A stretch of 64,000 nucleotides of DNA. Origin: Portulaca oleracea (lineage: Eukaryota; Streptophyta; Magnoliopsida; Caryophyllales; Portulacaceae). This document shows positions 47,001 to 57,370 of this stretch, one piece after another; within the stretch, counting starts at the first letter, position 1, and each line of letters begins with the position of its first letter. The notes under the pieces were generated by a model. The model was given only the letters and a program-made list of their open reading frames with translations. It was not told the DNA's origin and made no database searches. Both the position numbers and the translations under genes were made by a program. The stretch covers positions 29,279,408 to 29,343,407 of the forward strand of contig CM055888.1 in assembly GCA_029582165.1 (NCBI GenBank), in the 5' to 3' direction.

Positions 47001-48432
47001 TGGGTGAAGAGTCAAGAAGGTTGGTGAAGAAAGTAATGTCGGTGCTGTCGATCTCAAATTGGAAAGACTCCAATAGGCAAGCTCCCAAGAGATCATCGCA
47101 AATAGATTCAAGAAGATGGGAGTCCTCAATATACTCATCAACAAGGAATTCCATCATATCAATGGCATAGCATGAATCCCCATACGAAGGACCTTCCAAT
47201 GACCCCTCAAGTTGAAAAATTATGCTTTCATTCCCGACATTCAATGACATACTTCCATTCTTCACATCGATAATGGCTCCCGCCGTAGCAAGGAACGACC
47301 TTCCCAAAATAATGGGGATGTTGTTGTCTTCTTCTATTTCCAGAATCACAAAATCACAAGGAATCAAAAACCGCCCCACTTGAACCGGGATGTCTTCCAA
47401 TATTCCCAACGGTCTTCGCACGGAACGGTCTGCCAATTGAAGGTTAATTGTTGTAGGAGCAAGATCGTCGAGGTTTAACTTCTTGCATATTGAATAAGGC
47501 ATGACGCTTACACTTGCTCCTAGATCACAAAGGGCACGGCCAATCCGCATATCACCAATGGTGCATGGAATGGAAAAACTTCCGGGGTCGGCTAATTTCT
47601 CCGGTGATTTGTTTTCAATAATTGCACTACAATCCGCCGTCAAATGGATCGTAGATTTCTCTTGAATTCTCCTCTTGCTCGTGAGAAGCTCCTTCAAATG
47701 CTTCTTGAAGGACAGAACTTCAGAAATGGCATCAAGGAATGGAATGTTCACTTGAAGCTTCTTGAGCATCTCAATGAATTTTGAAAACTTTGCATCGGAT
47801 TTTGGCTTTGCTAACCAATCAGGAAAAGGGACCGGTGGTAGCTTGGGCTTCTCAATAGTCTGGATTTGTTCTTCTTCCACCATTTTTCCTTTCCCTTTCC
47901 TTAACTTCTCCATTTCCTCTCTTTCTTTACTAGATTCTCCCAATTCATCCTCATGTGCTCTCTCAACTTCCTCACCCAATACTAACTCACTTTCCCGCTT
48001 CTCCAACAAATCTTCCTCCTCCGAGATATCCACCATGTCACCTTCCTTGTCACCCAAGACCTCCTCTCCCACCATTCTAGGTCCATCAATCTCCTTGCCA
48101 CTCCTCAAAGTAATTGCATTAAGTTGCCCCTTCGTGTTAGGTTTGGATTGGCTAGGCAAAGATTGGATAGGTTCAGATTGTTGTGCCAATTGGGCCAAAA
48201 GTAACTCGAGGTTCTTAATGCGAGTTTGGTCTTTTTCTCGGTCTAAGGCCATCTTTTCTTGAGATAAGGCTATCTTCTCTTGAGTTAGGGCCAACTTTTG
48301 GAGGGTTTGGTTAAGGGTTTCTTGTTGTGGTGGTTTGGGTGCTTCGGAAGATTGACCTTGGTGAGGATTTTGGTGGTGGTTTTGGTGGTATTGGCGGCGA
48401 TTTTGATTTGGGAAACGGGGGGTGGGTTTTGG
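44009..48432 (-). pseudogene. Pol of the Athila-like element (protease, RT, RNase H, integrase)
   Basis: Protease near 47580-47250 with ALCDLGASVSVMPYS (LGA in place of DTG, as in Athila relatives) and IPIILGRSFLATAG. Reverse transcriptase from about 46600 with CIDYRQLNKVTKKDHFPLPF and VFMDDFSVYG. RNase H with [14 protein letters not shown] and [20 protein letters not shown] near 45700-45550. Integrase with an HHCC finger (CDRCQRSGNICRK near 44970), FDVWGLDFMGPF, then ISDNGSHF and [12 protein letters not shown]. The frame is broken by TAA at 46390 and TAG near 46363, both at expected Gln codons, and by frameshifts near 45840, 45440, 44790 and 44300. Gag joins it by a single-base shift near 48430. 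Confidence 0.88.
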
Positions 48433-49568
48433 TTTAGGGGAGCTAGTTGGTTGTAGGCGTAATTCCCACGGGGGTGAATAGGGGTTTGATTGGTATAGGA
48501 GAGGTTATTGTTGAGATAGATGGCTTGGACTTGCTCGGTTTGATACTCTTCACATCGCTTCGAAGAATATGGCCCTCCACAAAAATCACATACAAAGGCT
48601 CGGGCATCCGGAATAAGCATAGGTACTTCTTGGGCCGCCTTTACTTGCCTCGTGGTTTCCTCCAAAGCTGCCTTTTGTTGCATCTCAAGAACGACATTCA
48701 TGAGAAATTTAATGGTAGGGTTGCTTTCTAGAGGAGGACCATCTCTTGGACCACGGCCGCCTCCCCAATGAGGAGAGTTTTGAGATATCTCGTGAAGAAA
48801 TACGTTTGCTTCTTCCGCCGTCTTCTTGAGGAACATGCCCCCCGAGGCATGATCGATGGATTCTCGCAAAGAGCTACTCAATCCCGAATACAAGTGGTGC
48901 AATAATAACCAATCCTCAAGATTATGATGTGGACACCTCCGTTGGAGACCTTTGAATCTCCCCCATGCTTCGAATAACGACTCATTAGGCTCTTGCTTGA
49001 AGCTCATGATGGCTTGCCTCAACCGACACGTCTCATCGTTGGGGAAAAACCTTTGAAGAAAGTCGCGGCTAAGGGCATCCCATGTTGAATAAGTTCCGGG
49101 CGGACACGTGTTGAGCCATAATAATGCTTTCCCCTTCAAGGTAAGAGGGAAAAACTTCAGCTTCATGTATTCGGCGGAAACTCCATTCATTTGTATGAAG
49201 CCGATGCGTTGCTCGAATTTGTTGATGTGATCAACAGGATTTTCATCCTCTCCTCCATGGTACGGGGTGTTCTCAAATATCTCCAATAAATATGGCTTGA
49301 ACTCGAACGATGCATTCGGTGGTAAATCTGGTAATGTGATGGGATCGCCTCCCGTACCCGACGATGGTAAGGAATATGATGCTAAGGTACGGGGTGGAAC
49401 TTGCTCTCCTTCAGCCATTGCAATTTCGATTGTCTCTCGCTCCCTTTGTTGTCTAGCTCGTCTCGAACCGGCGTTAGCTTGTCGAATAATACTCTCCGGA
49501 TTTGGATTCGGTGGAGTTACAGGAGTTTGTCCTCGTCGAGAGCGAGTCCGCATGCACAAAAGGAACAA
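48285..49568 (-). CDS. Gag of the Athila-like element
   Basis: About 427 residues as an open frame. Retrotrans_gag domain near residues 95-230 with FELK-type opening (FEFKPYLLEIFENTPYHGG), MKLKFFPLTLKGKALLWLNT and DFLQRFFPNDETCRLRQAIM. A short Cys stretch FVCDFCGGPYSSKRC follows near residue 325. The likely starts are MRTRSRRGQTP or the downstream MAEGEQVPP (about 49418). The last 50 residues are out of frame: the correct continuation, rich in Gln and leading to repeated LTQEKIALSQEK, lies in the pol frame, so a one-base indel sits near 48430. Confidence 0.82.
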   Translation of the reverse strand: MFLLCMRTRSRRGQTPVTPPNPNPESIIRQANAGSRRARQQRERETIEIAMAEGEQVPPRTLASYSLPSSGTGGDPITLPDLPPNASFEFKPYLLEIFENTPYHGGEDENPVDHINKFEQRIGFIQMNGVSAEYMKLKFFPLTLKGKALLWLNTCPPGTYSTWDALSRDFLQRFFPNDETCRLRQAIMSFKQEPNESLFEAWGRFKGLQRRCPHHNLEDWLLLHHLYSGLSSSLRESIDHASGGMFLKKTAEEANVFLHEISQNSPHWGGGRGPRDGPPLESNPTIKFLMNVVLEMQQKAALEETTRQVKAAQEVPMLIPDARAFVCDFCGGPYSSKRCEEYQTEQVQAIYLNNNLSYTNQTPIHPRGNYAYNQLAPLNQNPPPVSQIKIAANTTKTTTKILTKVNLPKHPNHHNKKPLTKPSKSWP

Positions 49569-49669
49569 ACAGAAGAATCAAATTTCCAGTAACCAAGGAT
49601 AACAAAATCTCTAGCAGTGAAATGATCTTAAACAACCCAAAGACAAAGAGCTAAGCTAGGTGCGCTTGC

Positions 49670-49687
49670 TCCCCAGCAATGGCGCCA
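49670..49687 (-). promoter_or_regulatory. Primer-binding site, tRNA-Asp type
   Basis: The minus strand reads TGGCGCCATTGCTGGGGA, two mismatches from the TGGCGCCGTTGCCGGGGA typical of Athila, three bases inside the LTR. Confidence 0.9.
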
Positions 49688-49690
49688 TTT

Positions 49691-51395
49691 TGTTAGTAGC
49701 GTGGTTTGTAAGACTACGGTTTTATCGTTCTTCCACAGGGAGCTAGGGGCCTTAGCTGCAGCTAGTTGACTCTAGGTATGGTTTACGATCATGAGAGGTT
49801 GAAAGACTTTAGGGTGAAAACAACACAAACACGCTATGTTCAGTAAAAAAGGTGAAACAACGGGTGTCGGGAGACTTTCGGGATGTAAACGGGAATGAGG
49901 AAATAGGTTTCACAACAAGATAGTGACAAGAAAGGGAAATCAAATGGTAATTCCGTTGGAAAACGCCCACCGGACTTCCTCTTTCAAGGATAGTCCGGAT
50001 TAACTTCCCCGAAATCCATAGACAGAACCGGGAAAGTTAATAGAACGGAATTTCCTAGTTAGTATTCTAGTTCGCGAAAGCGAACTAGAATACTAACTAT
50101 CCTAATTCCTACCTTCCAACAAGCATTGGAAGTATTCGGGATGCTTTAGCACCTAAATACATCCCACTTGAGGGAAGGATAGGATTAGGAAGTTGATTTC
50201 CTAACTAGTTACTCACTAATTTTACTAACCCAAACCTAATCACCCATTCACACCCTTAATATCTCCCTAACCCATTAAGGTTCTAGCCACTAAGCATCCT
50301 AACTATCATGATAATAACATCAAAAACTTCATTCATACTTAAAAGAGTAAACAAGTTGACAATAAACATTCAATAATACCAACAATATCAATAATAACAA
50401 AACAGAGATTAGTAAATAAGCAATAAATTAGAGAGAGAAAGGTTTAGAAATGCTCATTGATTGTGATGACAAGGGAGAAAACTTCAGAATAATAAAGCTC
50501 CAATGCTCCAAAGTTGAGAATAATCTTCAAACTTCCAATAATAATCAAGAGAATCCAATACAAGAACTAATAATCTCAGCAAAGATCTTCCTTAATCCCT
50601 CTAATCTCAGACTTAAAATGTGATAAAAGAGCGCTAAAATATCATAAAAGTTAGCTAAAGTTGCTTTCTAATCTCCTCTTTCAGCTAAAATGACCTAAAA
50701 ACATTAAATAGTAATCAAGGTTGTTACTCAAAACTCATCATTTTACACAACAGACAACCGTGGGCACGGTCAGGGTGACCGTGGGCACGGTCCTACGTAG
50801 GGCAGGCGATTTCTTCTCTTCGCTTCGCATCGCCGTGGGCACGGTCCCCATGCACCCTGGTCACGGTCTAGGCGATTAGGGCTGACAACTTTTTGCTCCT
50901 TCGCACCGCCGTGGCTACGGTCTCGGGAGACCGTGGCCATGGTCTAGTTCGGCCAGCTTCTTCCTTAGGCAGGGTGAAGATCCCACCGTGACCACGGTAA
51001 AAGTGACCGTGACCACGGTCTAGTTCGGGTGCAAGGCCTCTTCACTTTGGTCTTGGCTCCATCATACCGTGGCTACGGTTCATATGACCGTGGCCACGGT
51101 CTCTCGACGCTTGCCTTGAGTACTCTTCGTAGTTACCTCCGCTTCCGCTGCCTTTCGACATGACCGGCCCTTCTAATCCTCTGCCTTTGACACGACTAGG
51201 GCTCGGGGAATCTTGGGGAATCTCGGGATTCCGACGATTGGTGCAAAATTGGCCCATTTAGGATCGTTTTGAGTGAAACCTTTCGGAAACTACAAAACTA
51301 ACTAAAACGCATTAAAAGTTATTAAAACAAACTACGAAACAAGTCAAAAGCCTAAGGATTTAGGCGGTATTTAGACACGAAATCGGGTCTAAACA
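49691..51395 (-). repeat. 5' LTR of the Athila-like element
   Basis: Starts TGTTAGTAGCGTGG and ends GGGTCTAAACA. It carries ten palindromic boxes (50757-51100) and a 20-bp perfect stem with a GAAA loop at 50056-50099. Confidence 0.95.
50757..51100. repeat. Palindrome-pair array in the 5' LTR
   Basis: The same ten boxes as at 38401-38744, for example starts 50757/50778, 50832/50854 and the last box at 51087. Several boxes differ from the sister LTR at single positions. Confidence 0.92.
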
Positions 51396-51400
51396 TGGGC

Positions 51401-52215
51401 TGACACTTGGAAGCTGAGTCTTGTGTCGCGGTTGACGAACGTGCGCCGATAGGTGTTCTTAGGTGAGAATGACGCCTTACTTGTTGGGGAGACTTCATCG
51501 GGCACGATGCCGATGGATCTTGGAGATTGATGTTGATGATGGCATTTTCGATGCCGAAGGACTTCACCAGGCGTGATGCTGATGGCCTTGGGGGTCGAGA
51601 CTTCACCGGGCGCGATGCCAGTGGCTCGGGTGTTGAGACTTCATCGGCCATGATGCCGATGGCTCGAGGGACTACATCGATCACGATGTTGATGGCCCTG
51701 GTGGTTTAAGACTTCATCGGGCGCGATGTCGATGACTCGGGATTTTGTAAAGGCAATTTTGATGTCGAATGTATGTAGCTCTTATTCCTGAGATTTCATC
51801 GATCCTAATGCCGATGACTCTTATTTTTCCTGCAACAAATGCAAAATTTTTTTTTTCAGTTTTAATGAAATTCAATTTTTGGTTTAGATGACTTACCTCG
51901 ATTTCTGTCGGCATTATCATTGGAAAATGCTCTTGCTTCGGGATTTCGTACTTCAATCTTGTGAAGACCAACGCTTCTTATTGGGCACCCTTATTCGTGC
52001 CACTCCTTGAAAACATGCAAGTTGGTTGTTGAAAATGAGTATGGAGAACAAGACAAATTTCCCTCTTTCCCAAGGCCAGGCGGACCATGGGAAAAGCAGG
52101 GAATCTTTTTCGTACCACCCAGCTTTTGCAGGTCATGCAGGAGACCAACTTTCTTGCAATTATTCTAGACATCTGCAAGGGCGATCAGCCTTCAACTCTG
52201 GCCAATGAAAATTGC
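51401..52215 (-). other. 3' untranslated region of the Tat element (part 2)
   Basis: Continuation of 36992-37320 after the nested element. It contains a 38-bp minisatellite at 51491-51825; otherwise nothing recognised. Confidence 0.55.
51491..51825. repeat. Minisatellite, unit about 38 bp, seven or more copies
   Basis: The marker GACTTCATCGGGC (or close) recurs at 51491, 51560, 51599, 51637, 51670, 51710 and 51792. Intervals are 33-40 bp or about twice that. Each unit also contains GATGCCGATGGCTC-like words. Confidence 0.8.
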
Positions 52216-52254
52216 CACGTGGCAGTGTGGCTCGAGCTATTTTGGCTATAAAAG
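52216..52254 (+). promoter_or_regulatory. Plus-strand promoter: G-box and TATA box
   Basis: CACGTG at 52216-52221 and TATAAAAG at 52247-52254, facing the plant-mobile-domain gene that begins about 125 bp downstream. This is opposite in direction to the Tat gag-pol genes. Confidence 0.55.
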
Positions 52255-52375
52255 AGAGTCCTTCGTTACGGGAACTCTCACATCCTCATTCAAGCTCTTC
52301 ATTGTCTTTCACTTGCTCCTTCTCTTTAGAAATCTTCTTTGATATTTTAGCCTTCATCACAAAAAGATAAATTTC

Positions 52376-54870
52376 TTAAGAAGGGGACGCAGACGTGCTA
52401 CTCATCCAGCATTCCAGGAGCGTCCTTATGCAAGTATAGTGCAAAGGGAGTATCCAAATAGAGAGTTCACTCTAGCACAGCTCGTGTTTCGCCAGGATGA
52501 ACATGCATGGTTTTTCTGTTCCCATGCTTCAGTGTGCACTTTTCATAACATGTTTTCATCTTTCAAAGATATTCTGCATGTTGTTGTTTGCATTTGGCAC
52601 TTTAAGTTGGATTTAAGTAGATGGGTAATAAATTTTGCTTAAAATACATAGTGCTCTAGATAGAACACTTAGACCCTTATTTTGATTCTTTGCCATATGA
52701 TGACACTTTTAAGGCATGTGGAAGCATGCAAAGTGTAGTGTCTTTGGCTAGCCATGCAAACGTAGGAAAGTTCTACTCAACCACCATTGAAGGTGCAGGT
52801 TTTGGCCCTTTCCTGGCTTGCCTGAAATCCTGGAAATCACGTGCTATAAGAATATTTGGACGGGCCATAGTGGAGCGTTTCTGAGACTCAACAAACTCGT
52901 TTCACCTCCCCGTGGGTGAAACAATGCTCACTGGCCTCAGCTGGGGTGGCAAGTTGTTAGTATCAGAAGGATCCTGATCCTCGTATTTTTAAGTTCTTGC
53001 AACCCACTCTCGATTTGGCAGGGAGGAATGGTGGTTTACGGTATTCTCACTTGATGGTTGTCTTGAAAAATGAGGGTTTTGGGAGTCTGCCCCTTCCTCA
53101 GCGTCAGTTTCTGGTGCTTGCGCATTTTATAAATGCGACCATCTTTGCAAATCGTGGTGACATGATCACCTTTTCTTGGATGCACCATATCCTCGATTAT
53201 GGTCGGGTAAAAAGCTTTAACTGGTCGGCTACCCCTTATGCTCACTTGGTGAGAGGAATGCGGGTTGCATGTCGTCCTACTGGAAGTGATACAGTGGGGC
53301 ATCCAAGAACTACAGAGCCGAAGAGGCTCAACCTAGGCAGCAGTCTCTGGCGAGTCTTGGAGGTATGCTCCAAGATATTTTCTTTAGAAATTTTGTAACA
53401 TGCAAAACTCATTCTTTTTACATCACTAAGATCTTTCCTGGTGTGCAGGTGTGGGTCTTAGCATATTTTCTCCCTGGTAGCTAGGGGAACAAATGATGTC
53501 AACTTGAGAATCCCTGCCGCTGTTCGATGGGCAGAACCGTAGCACTACCGTCACCTAAAATATCACTTTGAGGATTTGAATGGCCTTAAGCGAATCATCG
53601 ACACTCTTCGACCGGTATGCCTCATCATTTTTCTTGGTTTCATCTTTCTGTTCTTGAGCGAATAATGTTCTTTTCAGGAGGATATCATCCGGTCTCCATG
53701 GGATGGCTATCTTCTAGAAGGCCTCCATTATGATATTCGCTTGGCACATGAGGCAAGCGAGCGTCGCTTGTTGTTGGAAGATCCTTCGGGCCTTGTTTTC
53801 TACTTGGGAGAGCGCTTCTTCTTTCAACATACAGGGGAGTGGCCCTCCAGGGTGCCTGTTGACCGTCCCGAGCTTATCTATGACAGGAAGGCCTTAACAA
53901 AAGATGAGATGGCTCAATTGTTGATCGGGGAGCTTGCCATTAACTTTATAGTTCCGGCAGATGATTTGGAGGAAGCGGGCGCTTAGCTTTTGCTCGGGTA
54001 AAGAATTTCTTCAGCTCATGAAATGATGCATTTCTGCTCTTTTGCTAACAATTTGTCTTTCTGCAGCTGGGAGGAATGATCCTCTCCTGGATCAACATGT
54101 GGAGGAACATGCGCAGGCGGAAGACGAGGACATGTTGTTTGGCTTCATTCCGCTTGTGCCGAATAATCATGAAGTGTTGCAATATTTTGATTCCAACCCG
54201 GTAAGTCGCATACCTTGGCTGATTTTCCTCATGTCGTATTGATCCTCATTGGTCCTTTCTGATGCAGCAAGCCTATGCCCATATTCGAGTTCTGTTGAGG
54301 GAAGGCATCACTGCTCGAGAATTCATTGATTGGAATTTCATGGATGGTCAATATCAAGGTCCCATGCTAGCCGCTGGTGAAGGGAACCATGAAGCTCATT
54401 CTAATGTGAGTTTACCGCGTTCTGAGAGCTAGTCACGGCGTCCTCGTCACATTTCAGCAGGAGAAACTAGTAGGAGAGCCTATCGTGGAGATCCAGGTGC
54501 AGAACCGTCCAGACGTAGGGATCAAGATCTGATGGGCGAACTTCGAGCTTCCCATGCTAGTTCTTCGGGAGGTACACAGCAGTCTCACGACATTCCTGAA
54601 TTCATGGTGGAAGATTGCTCGAAATCGAGCGGATTCCATGGTTCAATGGAAAGAGTTCCTAGTCCATGGGCTCTTCAATACCATGCTCAGTCCATTATTC
54701 GTTATAGCCAGCCCCTAGGCTATAATCAGGGATATGATATGCCTTTCAGTCAATTCTTTCCCGGACCTTCTGGCACTCAGGATGATTCTCAGCCCAGTTC
54801 TTTCGCGGATGCAGCTTTTAGAAGCTTGTTCGGGGCCCTCCTCAATAGTCTTCTTTGGCATTGTCGATAA
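52376..54870 (+). pseudogene. Plant mobile domain (PMD, aminotransferase-like) gene, antisense to Tat gag-pol
   Basis: Introns with GT-AG ends can be placed at 53363-53448, 53615-53677, 53998-54066 and 54201-54267, each keeping sensible phase. Coding blocks follow the PMD pattern (PF10536): ENEGFGS-type opening (VVLKNEGFGSLPLPQRQFLV near 53055), FNWSATPYAHLVRGM, SLWRVLEVWVLAYFLPG across the first intron, RSPWDGYLLEGLHYD, then FYLGERFFFQHTGEWPSRVP. A Ser/Gln/Arg-rich tail (RGDPGAEPSRRRDQDLMGEL) ends at TAA 54868-54870. PMD proteins of hosts act in gene silencing and genome stability; transposon copies are of unknown role. Stops and frameshifts in the first 500 bp and near 53487-53540 show decay. 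It lies between the end of Tat pol and the 3' LTR, on the opposite strand. Confidence 0.75.
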
Positions 54871-55393
54871 GGCCTCTTTCTTTTCGTGCTATTCTATGCT
54901 TTTTTTTTGTACGAGGAATAAACAAATGTATGTGAACGAGAAATGAAAATGCAAGCAGACTCCTTTTATGCACATGATTTTGGACTTGATCTAATGCAAT
55001 GCATGCAAGCCCCCAGTTTTTATTTATCGGCCAATCTCAGACTGTTTACAAGGAATTGAACTCAAAAAGAAAATAAATTCACTAGACTATTAATATAATT
55101 ACATCAAAGACAAATAAAATCAAAGAAAATAAATACAATTGCATGTACGTTTTTTTTTACATCAACACGCCTAATGGATCTAAGAAACCCGTGTCCTCTC
55201 CCATGCATACACGTACACGGGGCCAACTTGGTTGGAGATTCTTACCCCTCTGATGTAGGCCAACCGGCCATGACACAGTGGAGGACACCGTGTCCTCGCC
55301 GCTCACACGACGCTGGCTGTCGTTCCTCCCCCCTTGGTTCAATCAGACTGAAGGCAGAGATAGTGTACTCGTGGCATGCCATTTCACATTGGA

Positions 55394-56765
55394 TCACTAT
55401 TTAAACAAGACTCGTCATTATTTCTCTTCATCCCATTTTGTCCTCTTGCTCTCATCTTCTTGACCCCTTCAATCATGGCCTTTGAAAAGAAACTTAGCCT
55501 TTGGATGAATTCCTTATTGAAACCCGAGAAGCGCCTTCTCGCTTTCTACAACATATCTCTCGTACTAAGCTTAAAGCAGGTAAAAATCAACTGGGATTTT
55601 CTCAAGGCGACCTTCACATTCTGGGACTCGAAGTTCCATGTTTTTCGGTTTTCTTGGAACAAATTGTGTCCTCTCCCTGAAGAATGGTCTTGAATCTTCG
55701 GTTTTGATCTCTATGCTCCACCAACAACTCCTCCTATTGCGTCTAATTATCGTGAAAGATTTGAGGAAATGACTAACTTCAACCATCGAGTACTCGGGCA
55801 CATTTTGGTGAACAAAATGGTGAATCTCCAAGCCATGGTGGAATTCTTTCAATCATCAGAAACGCTTAAACTCAAACTCGCATCACCTGTACGAGGTTTG
55901 GTTTTTTGTATCTTGGCTGAGTTTTTATTTTACTATGGTGGTTCGGGTTTTGCTCCTCTTTCTCTTATCCATATCGTCAATGAAATGGCCCGTGGCTACA
56001 ACCCGACTACCATGATGGTGGCGGAAACTCTATTGGGCCTCGATTCTTGGAGTTCTACCCAGACTTTTCGGGGAAGCCTTCTCACCCTCAAGTAAGTATC
56101 GGCATGTATTTTTTTCGTATTATACTTTTTTTTTATCATTTATTTTATTTTTCATGAATTATTTAAATAATTTATGTGGAATCAATTTCTCGATTTTTCC
56201 TTGGTTGTATTTCTCTTTTTTTTTTTTTTGCAACTAAGAGACTTACTATATCTCTTTTCTTCTCAGATATGGCTCATGGAACACCTCAGCATGGTGTTCT
56301 CCCCTATAACCCAATAAGAGTTGGTTCACTTTTGCCAACGCAAAAGGAAGTTTGATGCACGCCGTAGCTTTGAGTGGTTGATCTTCTTGAAGAATCATAA
56401 AGAAATTCAATGGAAGATTCAATGGTGGAAGGTCCTATGCTTCTCCAACCATTCAAGCAAGGCGGCTCATATCACTTTGTTTGGCCTTGGGGAACTCACC
56501 TATTACTTCCCCGACCGGGTTATGCGCCAAATGGGACGACTACAAGATATTCCTTTGCTCCTATGTGAGGTTCTCGACCTCACTCGCCTCGGTGGTCGAA
56601 TCATGGGTTAAATATTGAAAAAAGCAAGCGGGAGTTGAGGTTCCACTGCCTCATCGCATTTCCTCTTCGTCGACCGATCGATATCGAAGCTGGTTGACTA
56701 CTACCATCGGTGCACCACGATGGCGTGAGAAGCGCACTCGTTCACCTGTCCGAGAGGCTCCATAG
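55394..56765 (+). pseudogene. DUF7745-like / PMD-associated gene, antisense to Tat gag-pol
   Basis: ATG at 55475, after a TATTTAAAC stretch near 55396. Exon 1 runs to 56091, intron 56092-56266 (GTAAGT...CTCAG), exon 2 to TAG at 56763-56765. Exon 1 carries WDFLKATFTFWDSKFHVFRF then KLCPLPEEW, the pattern of DUF7745-type proteins that occur with plant retroelements, and ASPVRGLVFCILAEFLFYYG. There is an in-frame TGA near 55692. Exon 2 (KAAHITLFGLGELTYYFPDR, RQMGRLQDIPLLLCEVLD) starts out of frame and stops early at 56609. It is the second of two plus-strand genes in the interior of the minus-strand Tat element. Family assignment is from pattern memory. Confidence 0.6.
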
Positions 56766-57370
56766 TTGAAAAGCATTGTTATCGTTGGGAAATCGGGGTC
56801 AGATTCTAACCAAAGAGGATATCACCCTAATGCAAGAAACTCAAGCGAGACTTGTCAAGCGAGCACTAATGGGTCTAAGGACTCCGACTCGAACTAGGAC
56901 TTGACGCATATCTAGTAAGTAGGATGGAGAGAAAAGAAATGGAATAAAATGTGGGAAAGAATGTGTGCGCTATGTATTTGTTTAATTTGATGCTTTTCCT
57001 TTATTAAAATTAGTAAGACAAAAATGTATCGAATCAAGAGTGTACTTCTTTTATTGATATGAGAAGTAATACATTTCATTTTGTTTTACAAGCATTAACA
57101 CGAGCTACGATCTTCTTCTTGTCAATCCTTGCGTCTTCGGTAGCAAAACTTGCAATCTCTCCTTTTACCTAACTTGTCCCGAAGGATTTTCAAGTTAGTC
57201 TCTCATTTTTTGTTCTTTTTTTTTTCTTTCTTTTCTTTCTTTCTTTTTTTTCTTTATCTTCTTTCTTTCTTTTTTTTTTCTCATAAACAAGTGGCCTATT
57301 GGCAATTCAGTTGGTTGCTTTTATAAGGTAATGCATGTTCAAGTAGCTAAGAGTACTAACCCTTAGTAAC
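56766..57370. other. Region between the antisense genes and integrase
   Basis: Nothing coding recognised; a TTTC/CTTT-rich low-complexity run at about 57205-57280. Confidence 0.6.

Larger units (their letters stand above)
37326..51395 (-). mobile_element. Complete Athila-like Ty3-gypsy element (14,070 bp), TSD TGGGC
   Basis: Two direct LTRs (37326-39047 and 49691-51395) are flanked by TGGGC at 37321-37325 and 51396-51400. From the 5' end on the minus strand it has a tRNA-Asp type PBS, gag, protease, reverse transcriptase, RNase H, integrase, an extra 3' gene related to the Athila ORF-1 family, a long 3' untranslated region and a PPT. All frames carry stops or frameshifts, so it is no longer autonomous. 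The LTRs remain very similar. Confidence 0.95.

Noticed and set aside
47762..48262. 166-codon plus-strand Ser-rich frame
   Set aside because: Antisense shadow of the Glu/Lys-rich start of the Athila-like pol frame.
54406..54460. Fifth intron in the PMD gene (GTGAGT...GCAG)
   Set aside because: It would be only 55 bp, and reading through keeps a sensible Arg/Ser-rich frame apart from one stop.
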